A stretch of 64,000 bases of DNA, taken from positions 124,001 to 188,000 of the forward strand of contig CBDAPE010000011.1 in NCBI GenBank assembly GCA_965198325.1, given 5' to 3'. This document shows, one piece after another, positions 7,832-16,208 of this stretch. A model generated the notes under the pieces. That model worked only from the letters and a program-made list of their open reading frames with translations, searched no databases and was not told the origin of the DNA. This DNA is from CBDAPE01 sp965198325 (GTDB lineage: Bacteria > Pseudomonadota > Alphaproteobacteria > UBA828 > JAPUJA01). The translations under genes were made by a program, and so were the position numbers. The stretch's first letter is position 1. Each line of letters opens with the position of its first letter.

Positions 7832-9914
7832 TGCCGCCGGTAGACGGCGTTCTCCTGGTGGATGAGGTTACGGATCGAAAGGCCCGCCGCGCCGGCCTGC
7901 AGGTCGACCGGTCCCTGGCTGTAGTCTTCTCCGTCGAGCCTGGCGTGGTGGCGGTAGCGTCCTGGCATGACGAACTCGAACCACTCCTCGTATTCGCCAT
8001 CGGGTGGATTGTCCCGGCGCACGCTGAGCCGGTCGAACGGCGCCCGCACCTCGATGGCAAACGCCCCGCCGGTGGCTTCTGAGCCCGCGTAGCGGCCTTC
8101 CGCGCGCATCAGGTCGGCGGCGCGCACCACCTCGAACGGCTCGAGCGCAATCGCACGCTCGATTTCCGCGTCGTCCTCGAAGCGTGCGAAGCGGTCCTCG
8201 AAGGCGCCGCTCGCCGCCATCTCCAGCGCCGCCGGCGCGTCGATGAAGCGGCCCATCGCGCGCGCGCAACCGTCGTTGTAGTAGGCCCTCAGCGCCTCTT
8301 CCCAGAATCGATCGGCCTCCTCTTCGGTCGGTTCGGCCTTGAACCACTCCGGGTTCACGCACAACGGCGCCTCGTCGTCCGCCACCCGCGGCGTCTGAGG
8401 CTGATCCCAAATCCGGTTGAGCGCCCCGGGCACCTGCCACAGCAGGAAGCTCTGGGCTGCGTCGTCGAGCAGCAAGCCGTCGTCTTTGTCCATGAGACGC
8501 AGGAAGCCCCGACGCCACGCATCGAGCTCGTGGGTCGCCTCGATGGCGCCCGCATAGAGCTGCGGCCCGGCCGTCTCCGGCCCGGGCGCCATCGCGTGGG
8601 CGCTGGCGATGATCGTCTCTTGCACGTCCCAGGGCGCCAGATCCGGGTTGGCCAAGAGGATCAGGCCGGCGAGCCCGCGACCATCGGCGACGCCATACTC
8701 GTGCCGTCGGCCCAGTCGTAGCTGTCGTCGGCCTCTGCCACGGCCGAATACATATCCGTTCCGGGTGCCGAGACCCGGACCATGTAACCGTAGTTGGTGC
8801 TGACCCAAGGTGCGACCGTGCCGTCTTCGCGCCGGCCGGCGTTGCCCACGCACAGGGTGTAGATGCTGGCGCAGAACGGGTTCAGATCGCCGGGCACGGC
8901 CTCGTTACCCGCGGCCACCACCAAGTTGGCGCCTTCGGCGTAGGTCGCTTCCATGAGCCAGCCGAATTCGACCAGATAGTCCTCCCGGATCTCCTCGAGG
9001 ACGGCGATGGCGTCGTCCCGGCGCGCCGGATCCATGAAGGCCGAACCGTAATCGTCGCTCTCGGACGGGCCCATGCTCAGGTTGATGACCCAGGCGCCGT
9101 AGTCCAGCGCCGTGGCGATACCCCACAACATGCCGCTCAGATAGGTGTCCACCTGGATTGGCATGAGCGCGCAGTCGGGGCATACGCCGCTGGTCCCCAC
9201 CCCGTTGTCACCGGCGCCAGCGGCAAGTACCGCGACGTGCGTGCCGTGATACAGCTCCTCTGCGTCGCCCAGATGAGCGCCGGCCTCGTCGTAGACCGAC
9301 GCGGGCGCGACGACGACCTTGTCCCGGAGCTCCTCGTGCGACAGCCGGATGCCGGTGTCGACCACGGCGATGACCACCTCGGGGCTGCCCCGGGTAATGT
9401 CCCAGGCGGCGGGCGCTCCGATCGCCTGAAGTCCCCAGTCGTCCCACGGGTCGTCGTTGGCGAACACCGGATCGTCGAGGCCGGCCTTGGGCTCGAACAG
9501 GATCTGGTGTGAGACCGCCTCGACCGCCGGGTTCTCGGCAAGCGACGCGCGCAGCGCCCCGCGCCGCTCGGCCGGAATTTCGATTTGCACGATACGAAAC
9601 CGGGGAACGGTGCCGATCACCGTTACCCCCTCGTCGGTCAGAGCGGCGATGAAAGAGTCGGCGTCCTCGCCCTCCTTCAGCAACACCACGAGCTCGTTCT
9701 GGATCACCTGATAGGGTGATTCGGGAATCGACACGGCTAGGGCCGGATCGCCCGGCCGCACCTGCCCGGCCTGGGGCACCTCGGGCGTTGCCTCGTCTGG
9801 CAGGGGCACCTCGGGCGGCGTCTCCCCCGGCCCGGTCAATGTGACCGCGAGCACCGCGGCCACGGCAAGCACGGCCAGCCCCGCGATGATGGCGATCAGC
9901 TGGGCGCGGCTCAC
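7828..9914 (-). pseudogene. Membrane-anchored subtilisin-like (S8) protease, frameshifted
   Basis: The first frame (8661-9914) has a transmembrane anchor (residues about 7-26), a proline-rich linker, an inhibitor-I9-like prodomain (about 70-115), and the S8 catalytic set: Asp186 in AVVDTGI, His223 in HGTHV, Asn337 in AAGNE and Ser406 in GTSMASP. It then stops four codons after MVAG. The next frame resumes exactly with LAGLILLANPDLAPW and runs about 280 residues, including a C-terminal beta-rich region, to the stop at 7828. One extra base near 8671-8676 (GGGCCTC for GGGCTC on the coding strand) would restore a single protein of about 690 residues. This is a real mutation, a sequencing error or recoding; there is no obvious slippery heptamer. 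It is coupled by ATGA overlap to the repeat protein. Confidence 0.8.
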
Positions 9915-10442
9915 CGGCTAGGGCTCCCCCACGCGCGCACCATGTCGTCGGACCTGTTGCATCCTGTCATGCTCCGCCCCCAGCTTCGGTCGCACCTTGA
10001 TCTGGGTCAAGTGCACCGGCGGTACACGGTGCAGAATGGGACAGGATGGTCGGAAAGACGGAGCCGGCTTGCCTCTTCGGCGACACCATCGGTGCCGGGA
10101 TTTACATGCAGGCGCCGAGGGAGACCTACCCCAACCGGCCAGCCTTCCCGCCACCTCAATGACCGCTTAGCCGCCCCGAATGTTCCGGTTGTTGCCGAAA
10201 AAGCCCTGTCTGAGCCCCCGCAGACGCTCCGTCTCGTCGCCGACGTCCACTCGCCTCACCGCCAAAATATCCTCGACAATCGGGTAACTCATCGTACAAC
10301 GGACGGTAGAGCCAAACGGCCTGCCGGATAATGCCGGGATGAACGCGGCGGCGGCGCTACGAAATGGCCTGCATGCACCGAACCCGGCGCGCCGATACGC
10401 GATGACCCATGAGCTAAATTGATAAGCCCGAACAGAGAGGTT
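9915..10442. other. Non-coding gap with two doubtful small ORFs
   Basis: About 530 bp between the protease start and the XRE regulator. No family is recognised. Two small frames are worth recording: 10046-10162 plus strand (38 codons, containing LFGDTIGAGIYMQAPRE) and 10167-10292 minus strand (41 codons, starting MSYPIVEDILAV). Neither has a convincing ribosome-binding site. The region must carry the protease promoter on its left side and the regulator promoter on its right. Confidence 0.4.
9997..10010. promoter_or_regulatory. FNR/FixK-like box
   Basis: TTGATCTGGGTCAA matches the FNR-family consensus TTGAT-N4-ATCAA at nine of ten positions. It lies about 80 bp upstream of the protease gene (leftward) and 36 bp before the 38-codon frame (rightward). 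Single boxes occur by chance, so this is only a candidate oxygen-responsive site. Confidence 0.3.
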
Positions 10443-10934
10443 ATGGCAAGGAAGTCCGATCGACCGCGGGAACGCAAGAAGGCTCAAGGAAGAAGCTGTG
10501 AGCGGCGTCCCGCTGGCATCTCCAAACCTGTTGATGTTCACGTCGGCGGCAGGCTTCGATTGCGCCGTACGCTGCTCGGCTTGAGCCAGGCGACACTCGC
10601 TGAGGCGGTGGACCTGGACTTCCAGCAAATCCAGAAATATGAACGGGGAGCGAACCGTATTGGTGCTGCAAAGTTGTTTCAGTTCTCCAGCATCCTTGGA
10701 GTGCCCGTCAGCTATTTCTTTGAAGAGATGCCCATGACGATCGCAACCGTCGAGGCGCAGATTTCAAAGGGCCTTCAGAACTGTCAAAAGCCTCTTCCGG
10801 AAGCCGAGACCGACCCGCTTGAAAACCGTGAGATTCTGGAGCTCGTTCGCGCCTACTACCGGATTCGGAACCCGTCGGTGCGCAAGCGTTTGTATGACTT
10901 GATCAAGACAATCACGAGCGCGAATCCGGGCTGA
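10443..10934 (+). CDS. XRE-family helix-turn-helix regulator
   Basis: A DNA-binding protein of about 163 residues. The HTH lies in LRRTLLGLSQATLAEAVDL followed by DFQQIQKYERGANRI, typical of the alphaproteobacterial single-HTH regulators that continue with LFQFSSILGVPVSYFFEE. The C-terminal part is helical (ENREILELVRAYYRIRNPSVRKRLYDLIK). The preferred start is the ATG at 10443 with AGAGAGG close upstream; a TTG at 10419 is in frame. It stands alone, and neither neighbour gives an obvious target. Its N-terminal 30 residues are basic and extend beyond the usual family start. Confidence 0.85.
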   Translation: MARKSDRPRERKKAQGRSCERRPAGISKPVDVHVGGRLRLRRTLLGLSQATLAEAVDLDFQQIQKYERGANRIGAAKLFQFSSILGVPVSYFFEEMPMTIATVEAQISKGLQNCQKPLPEAETDPLENREILELVRAYYRIRNPSVRKRLYDLIKTITSANPG

Positions 10935-11000
10935 GCGCGCGACAGGGCATCCTACGCTTTGACGTGATTCGCCACCGCCGATTACGCCGGGATGGGGCGT

Positions 11001-11267
11001 TCAATTCTCGCCGCGATTTTTATAAAGGGCTTGCACGAGTTCATTCGCGGCCAGGCGCGCTGTTCCGACGAAAAGACTTAAATCTCTGAATTTGCAGGTT
11101 GCAGCCTGCTGTTCGACATAATCGAGAATCTCTTTCAGAGTTTCAGCTTTCTCTAATAGCTCACTCCCAGGGTTTGCTGGATGGATCACATTTAGGTCCT
11201 CGGAACATGAAATCGGATCGGGGGATTTGGACAAACCCGCGGCGATCCTGGTGTTTGTTGCTGCCAT
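11001..11267 (-). CDS. Small hypothetical protein
   Basis: An 88-residue soluble protein beginning MAATNTRIAAGLSKSPDP. It is preceded by a clear GGAG six bases before the ATG, which is why I chose this start over a longer open frame that overlaps the neighbouring pseudogene. The second half is helical (ELLEKAETLKEILDYVEQQAA) and ends RLAANELVQALYKNRGEN. No motif, signal or family is recognised. It follows the aminotransferase remnant on the opposite side and is not clearly linked to anything. Confidence 0.55.
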   Translation of the reverse strand: MAATNTRIAAGLSKSPDPISCSEDLNVIHPANPGSELLEKAETLKEILDYVEQQAATCKFRDLSLFVGTARLAANELVQALYKNRGEN

Positions 11268-11317
11268 AATTACTCCGCTGTCATCTTTGATCGGGTGTGG
11301 CGAACAAATGGACCCAT

Positions 11318-12481
11318 TCAATCCATGCCATCGAAACGCACGAGTTCCAGCGCTCTCTCGAATACCGCCAGAAGCCGGTCTACTTCGTCGTCGGTGTGCG
11401 CCGCCGACATAAAGCATCGGTGAGTCGCGTGAATGAACACGCCCATATTGAGACAGTGCAGATAAAACGCTCCCTCGGCCTGCTTGCCTCCGTAGTCGTC
11501 GAAGTCGATCAACGCCTCGTCACTGAAAAAGATTTGCCACATCGAGCCACAGCTCATGATTCGCGCGGAGTAGTCGTTGTCCGCGCAAAAGCCGTTAAAT
11601 TCGGCCGTCAATCGGGCTGTCAGGCGGTCGATGTCGTCATAGATCCCGGGATTCGAATGAAGATGCCGAAGCGTCGACAGCCCGGCCGTAATGCTGAGCG
11701 GGTTGCCTGAGAACGTACCGCCGAAGAAAATGCCCCGCGGCTCAGTAAAATCGCCGAACGCGTCCATCATATCCTTTCGACCTGCGATGACACCGATTGG
11801 CAGGCCGCCACCCACCGCCTTTCCATAGGTCGTTATATCGGCCGGGATCCCGTAGCACTCCTAGGCGCCGCCATAGGCGAGACGAAAGCCCGTGAGCACC
11901 TCATCGAAGATCAGAATCAGACCCAGATCGTCACACAGCGTCCGAAGTTCGCCGAGATAGTCGCCGACATCGGCCTCGGGCCGAGAGCCCTGCACCGGCT
12001 CGACTAGTACCGCGGCCAGCTCGTCGGCATGCTCCGCGATCGCCTCGAGAGCGGCGGGGTGCCGGTATGGCAGCAGGAGGACATCGGACATGACACCGTC
12101 CGGGATGCCGTGGCCGAGTGACATGGGTTCGGGTTAATCGTCGGTGGATCCGGGCCCGGGCCAAATGAGCACGCCATCATGTGCGCCGTGATAGCTGATA
12201 TCGAACAAGGCAACCTTGGATTTACCCGTCAGTGCGCGCGCCGCCCTGATGGCATACAAGGTCGCCTCCGTGCCCGTATTGCAAAACACGATACGGTCGT
12301 TGCACGGGCCGGCGGATTGGATCATGCCGGCGTAGGCCAGTTGATCGGGACCTCGCAGGCTGAAGTGCCAACCGCGATCGAGTTGGTCACGGATGGCATT
12401 TTTTACGACATTCGGTCTGTGCCCGAGGACGTGCACCCCAAACCCCATGCACGTATTGAGAAATGAATTGCCGTCGATGTC
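11318..12481 (-). pseudogene. Class III aminotransferase (glutamate-1-semialdehyde aminomutase-like), degraded
   Basis: One continuous reading frame encodes a PLP-dependent class III aminotransferase: DIDGNSFLNTCMGFGVHVLGH near its start, FCNTGTEATLYAIRAAR, ALFDISYHGAHDG, LVEPVQGSR, LILIFDEVLTGFR, the PLP-lysine region TYGKAVGGGLPIGV, and FGGTFSGNPLS. The frame is broken by a TAA at 12134-12136 and a TAG at 11861-11863, both in frame with no indels needed. The N-terminal part, about 50 residues, is missing because the left end of the IS21-type element starts exactly at 12482. The gene is dead unless both stops are read through. The original substrate is unknown. Confidence 0.85.
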
Positions 12482-13320
12482 TGAGAACGGCGGCGCAATA
12501 ATCCCCCACTGAAGCGGCCGGTTGATCCGGCTGTGGCGGACCAAAATGGGACCGTCTATAGCCTTCTGTCAGGGTTGCTCTGACTGGAAGGCGGGGGGAT
12601 GTATCGGGTGGATTTGTACGCGCGGGTTCGGCGGGCGTGTCGTGTCGAGGGAATGAGCACCCGCGAGGCCTCGTGGGTGTTCGGGCTGGACCGCAAGACG
12701 GTCCGCAAGATGCTGTCGTTCTCGGTGCCGCCGGGGTCTCGCCGCGGCAAGCCGCCACGGCGGCCGAAGCGGGGTCCGTTCACGGGGATCATCGATCGGA
12801 TTCTGGAAGACGATCGGACCAGCCACCACAAGCAACGGCCCACGGCGAAGCGGATCTTCGACCGTCTCCGGGACGAGCTCGGCTTCGTGCCGCTGTCCAA
12901 GACCGGTGCCGAACTCCTGTTCGAGGTGTTCAGCCAGCGCTACGAGCGGGGCGCGACCCTGGTCACCACCAACCTGCCGTTCGACGAATGGACCGAGGTG
13001 TTCGGCTCCGAACGCCTGACCGGCGCGCTGCTCGACCGCCTCACCCATCACGTCAACATCCTCGAGATGAACGGCGACAGCTATCGGCTCAACCAGAGCC
13101 GCAGGCGTCAAACCCCGACGGCGAACTGAACCGACCACCCAGCCCTCGCTTGACCCCGTGGGTCCACAGGTCCCCCCCGCGCGCACCGCCGCGTCAGCCT
13201 GTTGAGGGCACGTCGCGTTGCGCGCGGGGCCCGCCCATGGACTACGGGGACAAGCCCGCAGCCGCCAGGTGGTCCCTTTTTACTCCGCCACGGTGGTCCC
13301 TTTTTGCTCCGCCATTGACA
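12482..13320 (+). mobile_element. Internally deleted IS21-family element (copy A, 839 bp)
   Basis: The left end TGAGAACGGCGG and the right end (reverse complement TGTCAATGGCGG) match the ends of two longer copies at 25321-27826 and 47980-50548. As in those copies, both ends carry repeated sites of the form TGGCGGAxxAAAAAGGGACC. About 1.7 kb of istA and istB are missing; the junction is at a 5-bp GACGA shared by the two genes. No 4-8 bp target duplication is visible: the flanks are GATGTC and CATTCC. Both neighbouring genes (aminotransferase, luxI) are truncated at its edges. It lacks the transposase catalytic domain and the ATPase Walker A motif, so it cannot move by itself but could be mobilised by an intact copy. 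Confidence 0.88.
12599..13129 (+). CDS. Chimeric IstA-IstB fusion ORF
   Basis: A 176-residue in-frame fusion. Residues 1 to about 90 are the N-terminal helix-turn-helix region of the IS21 transposase IstA (MSTREASWVFGLDRKTVRKM), ending KRIFDRLRDE. From LGFVPLSKTGAELLFE to the end it is the C-terminal part of the IstB helper ATPase, with TLVTTNLPFDEW and LLDRLTHHVNI. The DDE catalytic core of IstA and the Walker A and B region of IstB are lost. The fused protein keeps the DNA-binding part and might bind element ends. Whether it is made or acts as an inhibitor is unknown. Confidence 0.8.
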   Translation: MYRVDLYARVRRACRVEGMSTREASWVFGLDRKTVRKMLSFSVPPGSRRGKPPRRPKRGPFTGIIDRILEDDRTSHHKQRPTAKRIFDRLRDELGFVPLSKTGAELLFEVFSQRYERGATLVTTNLPFDEWTEVFGSERLTGALLDRLTHHVNILEMNGDSYRLNQSRRRQTPTAN

Positions 13321-13622
13321 CATTCCCAGATAGCGCTTGAACTTGGCGGCTCGCGGTCATCGAAAAGTTCCCGGAAAACCGTCGAAGCCATGTAAGGCTT
13401 GGTCGTCGGAAGAAGCCTCCAGGCTCCCGTTACTCGCCCCGAAACGTCGCGGGCTATCAGGTAGGCGGTATCCGGTCGATCGAACTCGTCATGTTCTTCT
13501 TCATTTTCACACTCGACATCCCATCCGAGCTGTTCCTTGAAGACCCGATAGCGCAAGCCATACATTTGGCTTAACAGATCGCGATGCATAGCTGCGTTCT
13601 GTGAAGTAATGAGGTCAATCAT
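13321..13622 (-). pseudogene. luxI: Acyl-homoserine-lactone synthase (LuxI family), 3'-truncated
   Basis: The first 100 residues of a LuxI-type autoinducer synthase. Family invariants are all at their usual positions: Arg24, Phe28, Trp34, Asp45, Asp48, Arg69 (in AWRLLPT) and Glu100 at the very end (SAIWE). The IS21-type element begins immediately after this codon, so the C-terminal half, including the acyl-chain and acyl-ACP binding part, is gone and the enzyme should be inactive. I place the start at the ATG at 13622, giving MIDLITSQN as in other family members, with GAGGG eight bases upstream. ATGs at 13628 and 13637 are alternatives. The missing half is not found beyond the element. Confidence 0.9.
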
Positions 13623-13641
13623 TCGCATATCCCTCATGTGT

Positions 13642-13664
13642 AGTTGCTTCAAAGTTAAGCAACT
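13642..13664. promoter_or_regulatory. luxI: Perfect inverted repeat upstream of luxI (possible lux-box-type operator)
   Basis: AGTTGCTT, a 7-bp spacer, then AAGCAACT: a perfect 8-bp dyad centred about 31 bp before the chosen luxI start, in the 200-bp AT-rich gap between luxR and luxI. LuxR-type regulators bind dyads of about 18-20 bp. This one is 23 bp and close to the start codon, so it may be an operator or a hairpin in the luxI leader. The adjacent LuxR is the obvious candidate binder, by inference only. Confidence 0.45.
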
Positions 13665-13840
13665 TACACAAGGGAATGCAGTCCGCCCAAAGGCCTAGTG
13701 ATAACAATTTAAAAGATTAAATTAAATTTTTTATACTATTTTAATAAATATCACGGAATATGCCCCAGAGGGCCGAAACCGTCCTCCAGCCCCGCGATCG
13801 GCATGGATAGCAGGGGGATGTTATGGCGAGCGATGACCAG

Positions 13841-14560
13841 TTAAGGCAGAATAATCCGGGTCAGGATGGCTTTTACGACCGCGTGGTGTTTGGAATAGCT
13901 GCCCAGTTTCTTTGTGGCGTTGCTGAGATGCTGTTTGGCCGTCCGCTCCGAAATCGAGAGGATTTCGCCAATTTCCCAGGCCGTCTTTCCCCGGCTTGTC
14001 AGGACAAGGCATTCGCGTTCGCGACGCGACAAGTGTGGCTCGGGCAAAGCAAACGAAGTCGACATAAGCTTGCTGTATTTTTCGTGGAAGTAGAGGCAGA
14101 ACATGTGGATTTCGTGTCGATGCTCGGTCCAAGCGGCTTCGAATTCCGCTGCACTCGATGAAAATACGGAAAATGTTCCAAAGCCCAATCCGGATTCGTG
14201 AATCGGTAATTCCGCCCCCTCTTTCACCCCGAATTCGCGGGCTTCGTTCATCACCAGGCGCTCGGAAGCATTGACCGGCCGGTCCGCCACGGCCTCGCTC
14301 CAGGTAAACGGAATCACGGACCGGAGGAGTCGCTCGACCACCGGATCGATATCGACATAGTGGTTGTTCTCGTATCTCTCGAGCCAATCCGTCGGCCACT
14401 CGCCGCTATAGTCGATATCGCAATCCTCGGGCCGATACCTGTGATAGGAATAGCCGTCGAATCCGAACTGACGCGTAGTCCGCTCGATCAGGCCATGCAT
14501 ATCCGCAGGCGTACGCGCGACGTCCATCGCCGTTAAGAGGTCGGAAACAGCAGGTGTCAA
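13841..14560 (-). CDS. luxR: LuxR-family AHL-responsive regulator
   Basis: A 239-residue quorum-sensing regulator. The autoinducer-binding domain has Trp59, Tyr63, Asp72, Pro73 and Trp87, equivalent to the TraR ligand residues 57, 61, 70, 71 and 85, so canonical AHL binding is expected. The C-terminal GerE-type HTH contains LSRRERECLVLTSRGKTAWEIG and LSISERTAKQHLSNA. The start is a TTG at 14560 with GGGAG seven bases upstream; an ATG at 14527 is in frame. It lies upstream of luxI on the same strand. Because luxI is truncated, this is now an orphan receptor, possibly responding to exogenous signal. Confidence 0.9.
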   Translation of the reverse strand: MTPAVSDLLTAMDVARTPADMHGLIERTTRQFGFDGYSYHRYRPEDCDIDYSGEWPTDWLERYENNHYVDIDPVVERLLRSVIPFTWSEAVADRPVNASERLVMNEAREFGVKEGAELPIHESGLGFGTFSVFSSSAAEFEAAWTEHRHEIHMFCLYFHEKYSKLMSTSFALPEPHLSRRERECLVLTSRGKTAWEIGEILSISERTAKQHLSNATKKLGSYSKHHAVVKAILTRIILP

Positions 14561-14718
14561 CCCGAGACTCCCTATTATCTCTCGCGAACTATTAGCACGA
14601 TAATCGAAATCATAGGCCGTTGTAGACCGTTATTCCAAGCTTCTCATTATCCTTCATAAGCCCGATCGTTGGTCCGTCGATCGGCATATCGGCGTCAATA
14701 TGCCTGTTTTATGGGCAT

Positions 14719-14730
14719 AGGGGTACCCCT
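14719..14730. promoter_or_regulatory. 12-bp palindrome upstream of luxR
   Basis: AGGGGTACCCCT is a perfect palindrome about 160 bp before luxR and about 85 bp past the end of the PotD-like gene. It could be an operator or part of a weak terminator structure; a TATGCC/GGCATA repeat lies beside it. The rest of the 254-bp gap shows nothing recognisable. Confidence 0.25.
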
Positions 14731-14814
14731 GACGACGTTAATCTGGTGCCTGGAGCCAGCACGGCGTGTAGTCGCCGGACTTGAAAATCGCGAATTGAGG
14801 CCGTCGGAGTTTGG

Positions 14815-15951
14815 CTAAAGCCCCGCTTTGATTTCCTCGAAAAGCAGGATGTATTTCTGCCGCATGTCCGGCGCGATTTCGGCGAAAAACACACTATTCG
14901 CGAGATGGCTGACCGGGTCCCGAATGCCGAGGTTGCCGATCTGCTCCTCTGGTACCCGTTTGAAGGTCTCCATGTTCGAGTGGCCGATGCCGTATTCGGT
15001 CACGAGGAACTCGCCGGCTTCGGGCGCGGTGAGGGCGTTGAAAAAGTCGTAGACCAGGTCCACGTCGGCCGAGCCCGTCTTTACGTGAACCAGGCCGCAG
15101 ACCCAGCTGTAGATACCCTCCTTTGGAGTCGCGTAGGCGACCGGGTGACCCTCGGCCTTGAGTGCCACGTACTCCGAATTCCAGGCGTAGGCGGCGATCA
15201 GCTCGCCCGAGGCGAGCGCCTGCTGGACCTGGGTCCGATCGGTCCAGTAGAAGCGGAGCAGTCCACGTTGCTTGCGCAGCATGTCCATGGCGCGTTCAAG
15301 CTCTTCTTCGGTCATGGCGAACGGGTTTTCTGCACCGACTACGAGCCCGGCCACGCCCATCACGGCATCGACTGAATCGTACATCGCGACGCGGTCGGCA
15401 TATCGGTCGTCGAACAGAATTTCCCAGGATTCATTTTCGAGAAACGCGGGATCGACCAGGTCGATGCGATAGAGCACCGACGAATTGCCCCAATCGAAGG
15501 GCACAAGAAGGTTCTGCCCGTTTGCCGTGGTTCCCTTCAGGGTCTTGAGGCTCGGAAAGATGTCGTCCCAATGCTCGAGTCGGGTGGTATCGATCGGGTC
15601 GATCAGCCCCGCGTCGTGCCATTTGCGCACGCTGGCTGTGCAGGGGTGACAGATATCGACGGCATAGCCCGAAATCATCTTGGCAAACGCCTCCTCGTCC
15701 GCGCCGAAAATGCTGACGCGGGGTGAGCCGCCGTGCTTTTCGATGTATGACGGATGCAGTTCGGGAAGCTCGTAGCCCGCCCATTCGAAGATATGCAGGT
15801 CTTCCGCCGCCGCCTTCGCGCGGTCGGCGACCAGGGGTATGGTCGCAAGACCGAGCTCTGCCGCGCCGAGCGCCTTGCCGAAATCCCGGCGCGAGGGTCG
15901 GCCCGCACGGAACCGGTCGAGCACGTCCTGAACCCTGTTTCGTTTGGCCAT
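14815..15951 (-). CDS. PotD/PotF-like extracellular solute-binding protein
   Basis: A 378-residue periplasmic binding protein of the spermidine/putrescine type. The N-terminus has a twin-arginine-like signal (SRRDFGKALGAAELGLATIPL) and then the mature protein starts near AAEDLHIFEWAGYE. Internal family features are DICHPCTASVRKW, LVPFDWGNSSVLYR, ATPKEGIYSWVCGLVH and the C-terminal PDMRQKYILLFEEIKAG. The ligand would be a polyamine or similar compound, but this cannot be read from the sequence. No permease or ATPase gene is adjacent, so it is an orphan that must serve a transporter elsewhere. A paralogue with the same layout lies at 27955-29073. Confidence 0.88.
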   Translation of the reverse strand: MAKRNRVQDVLDRFRAGRPSRRDFGKALGAAELGLATIPLVADRAKAAAEDLHIFEWAGYELPELHPSYIEKHGGSPRVSIFGADEEAFAKMISGYAVDICHPCTASVRKWHDAGLIDPIDTTRLEHWDDIFPSLKTLKGTTANGQNLLVPFDWGNSSVLYRIDLVDPAFLENESWEILFDDRYADRVAMYDSVDAVMGVAGLVVGAENPFAMTEEELERAMDMLRKQRGLLRFYWTDRTQVQQALASGELIAAYAWNSEYVALKAEGHPVAYATPKEGIYSWVCGLVHVKTGSADVDLVYDFFNALTAPEAGEFLVTEYGIGHSNMETFKRVPEEQIGNLGIRDPVSHLANSVFFAEIAPDMRQKYILLFEEIKAGL

Positions 15952-16208
15952 GACTCCTTCAACGGCAAGTTGTGGAACGTCGTTATGGGCTTGTCAAATT
16001 ACCTTCGGCGGAGACCACGGAAGCCTCCGGCGCGGTGCGGCCTGGTCTGCAGCCATCACGATACTGCATTAGAGCATCGCCGGATCGCGGAATGTTCGGA
16101 ACCCGCATCGGGAGATGCCACGGCGTTGGACGGATGACGGATTGTAAATCGGTGGCAGTGACCGGCGAACGCTCGTCAAAGTTTGCTCGTTCGCGGCGCT
16201 GGCCGGTC

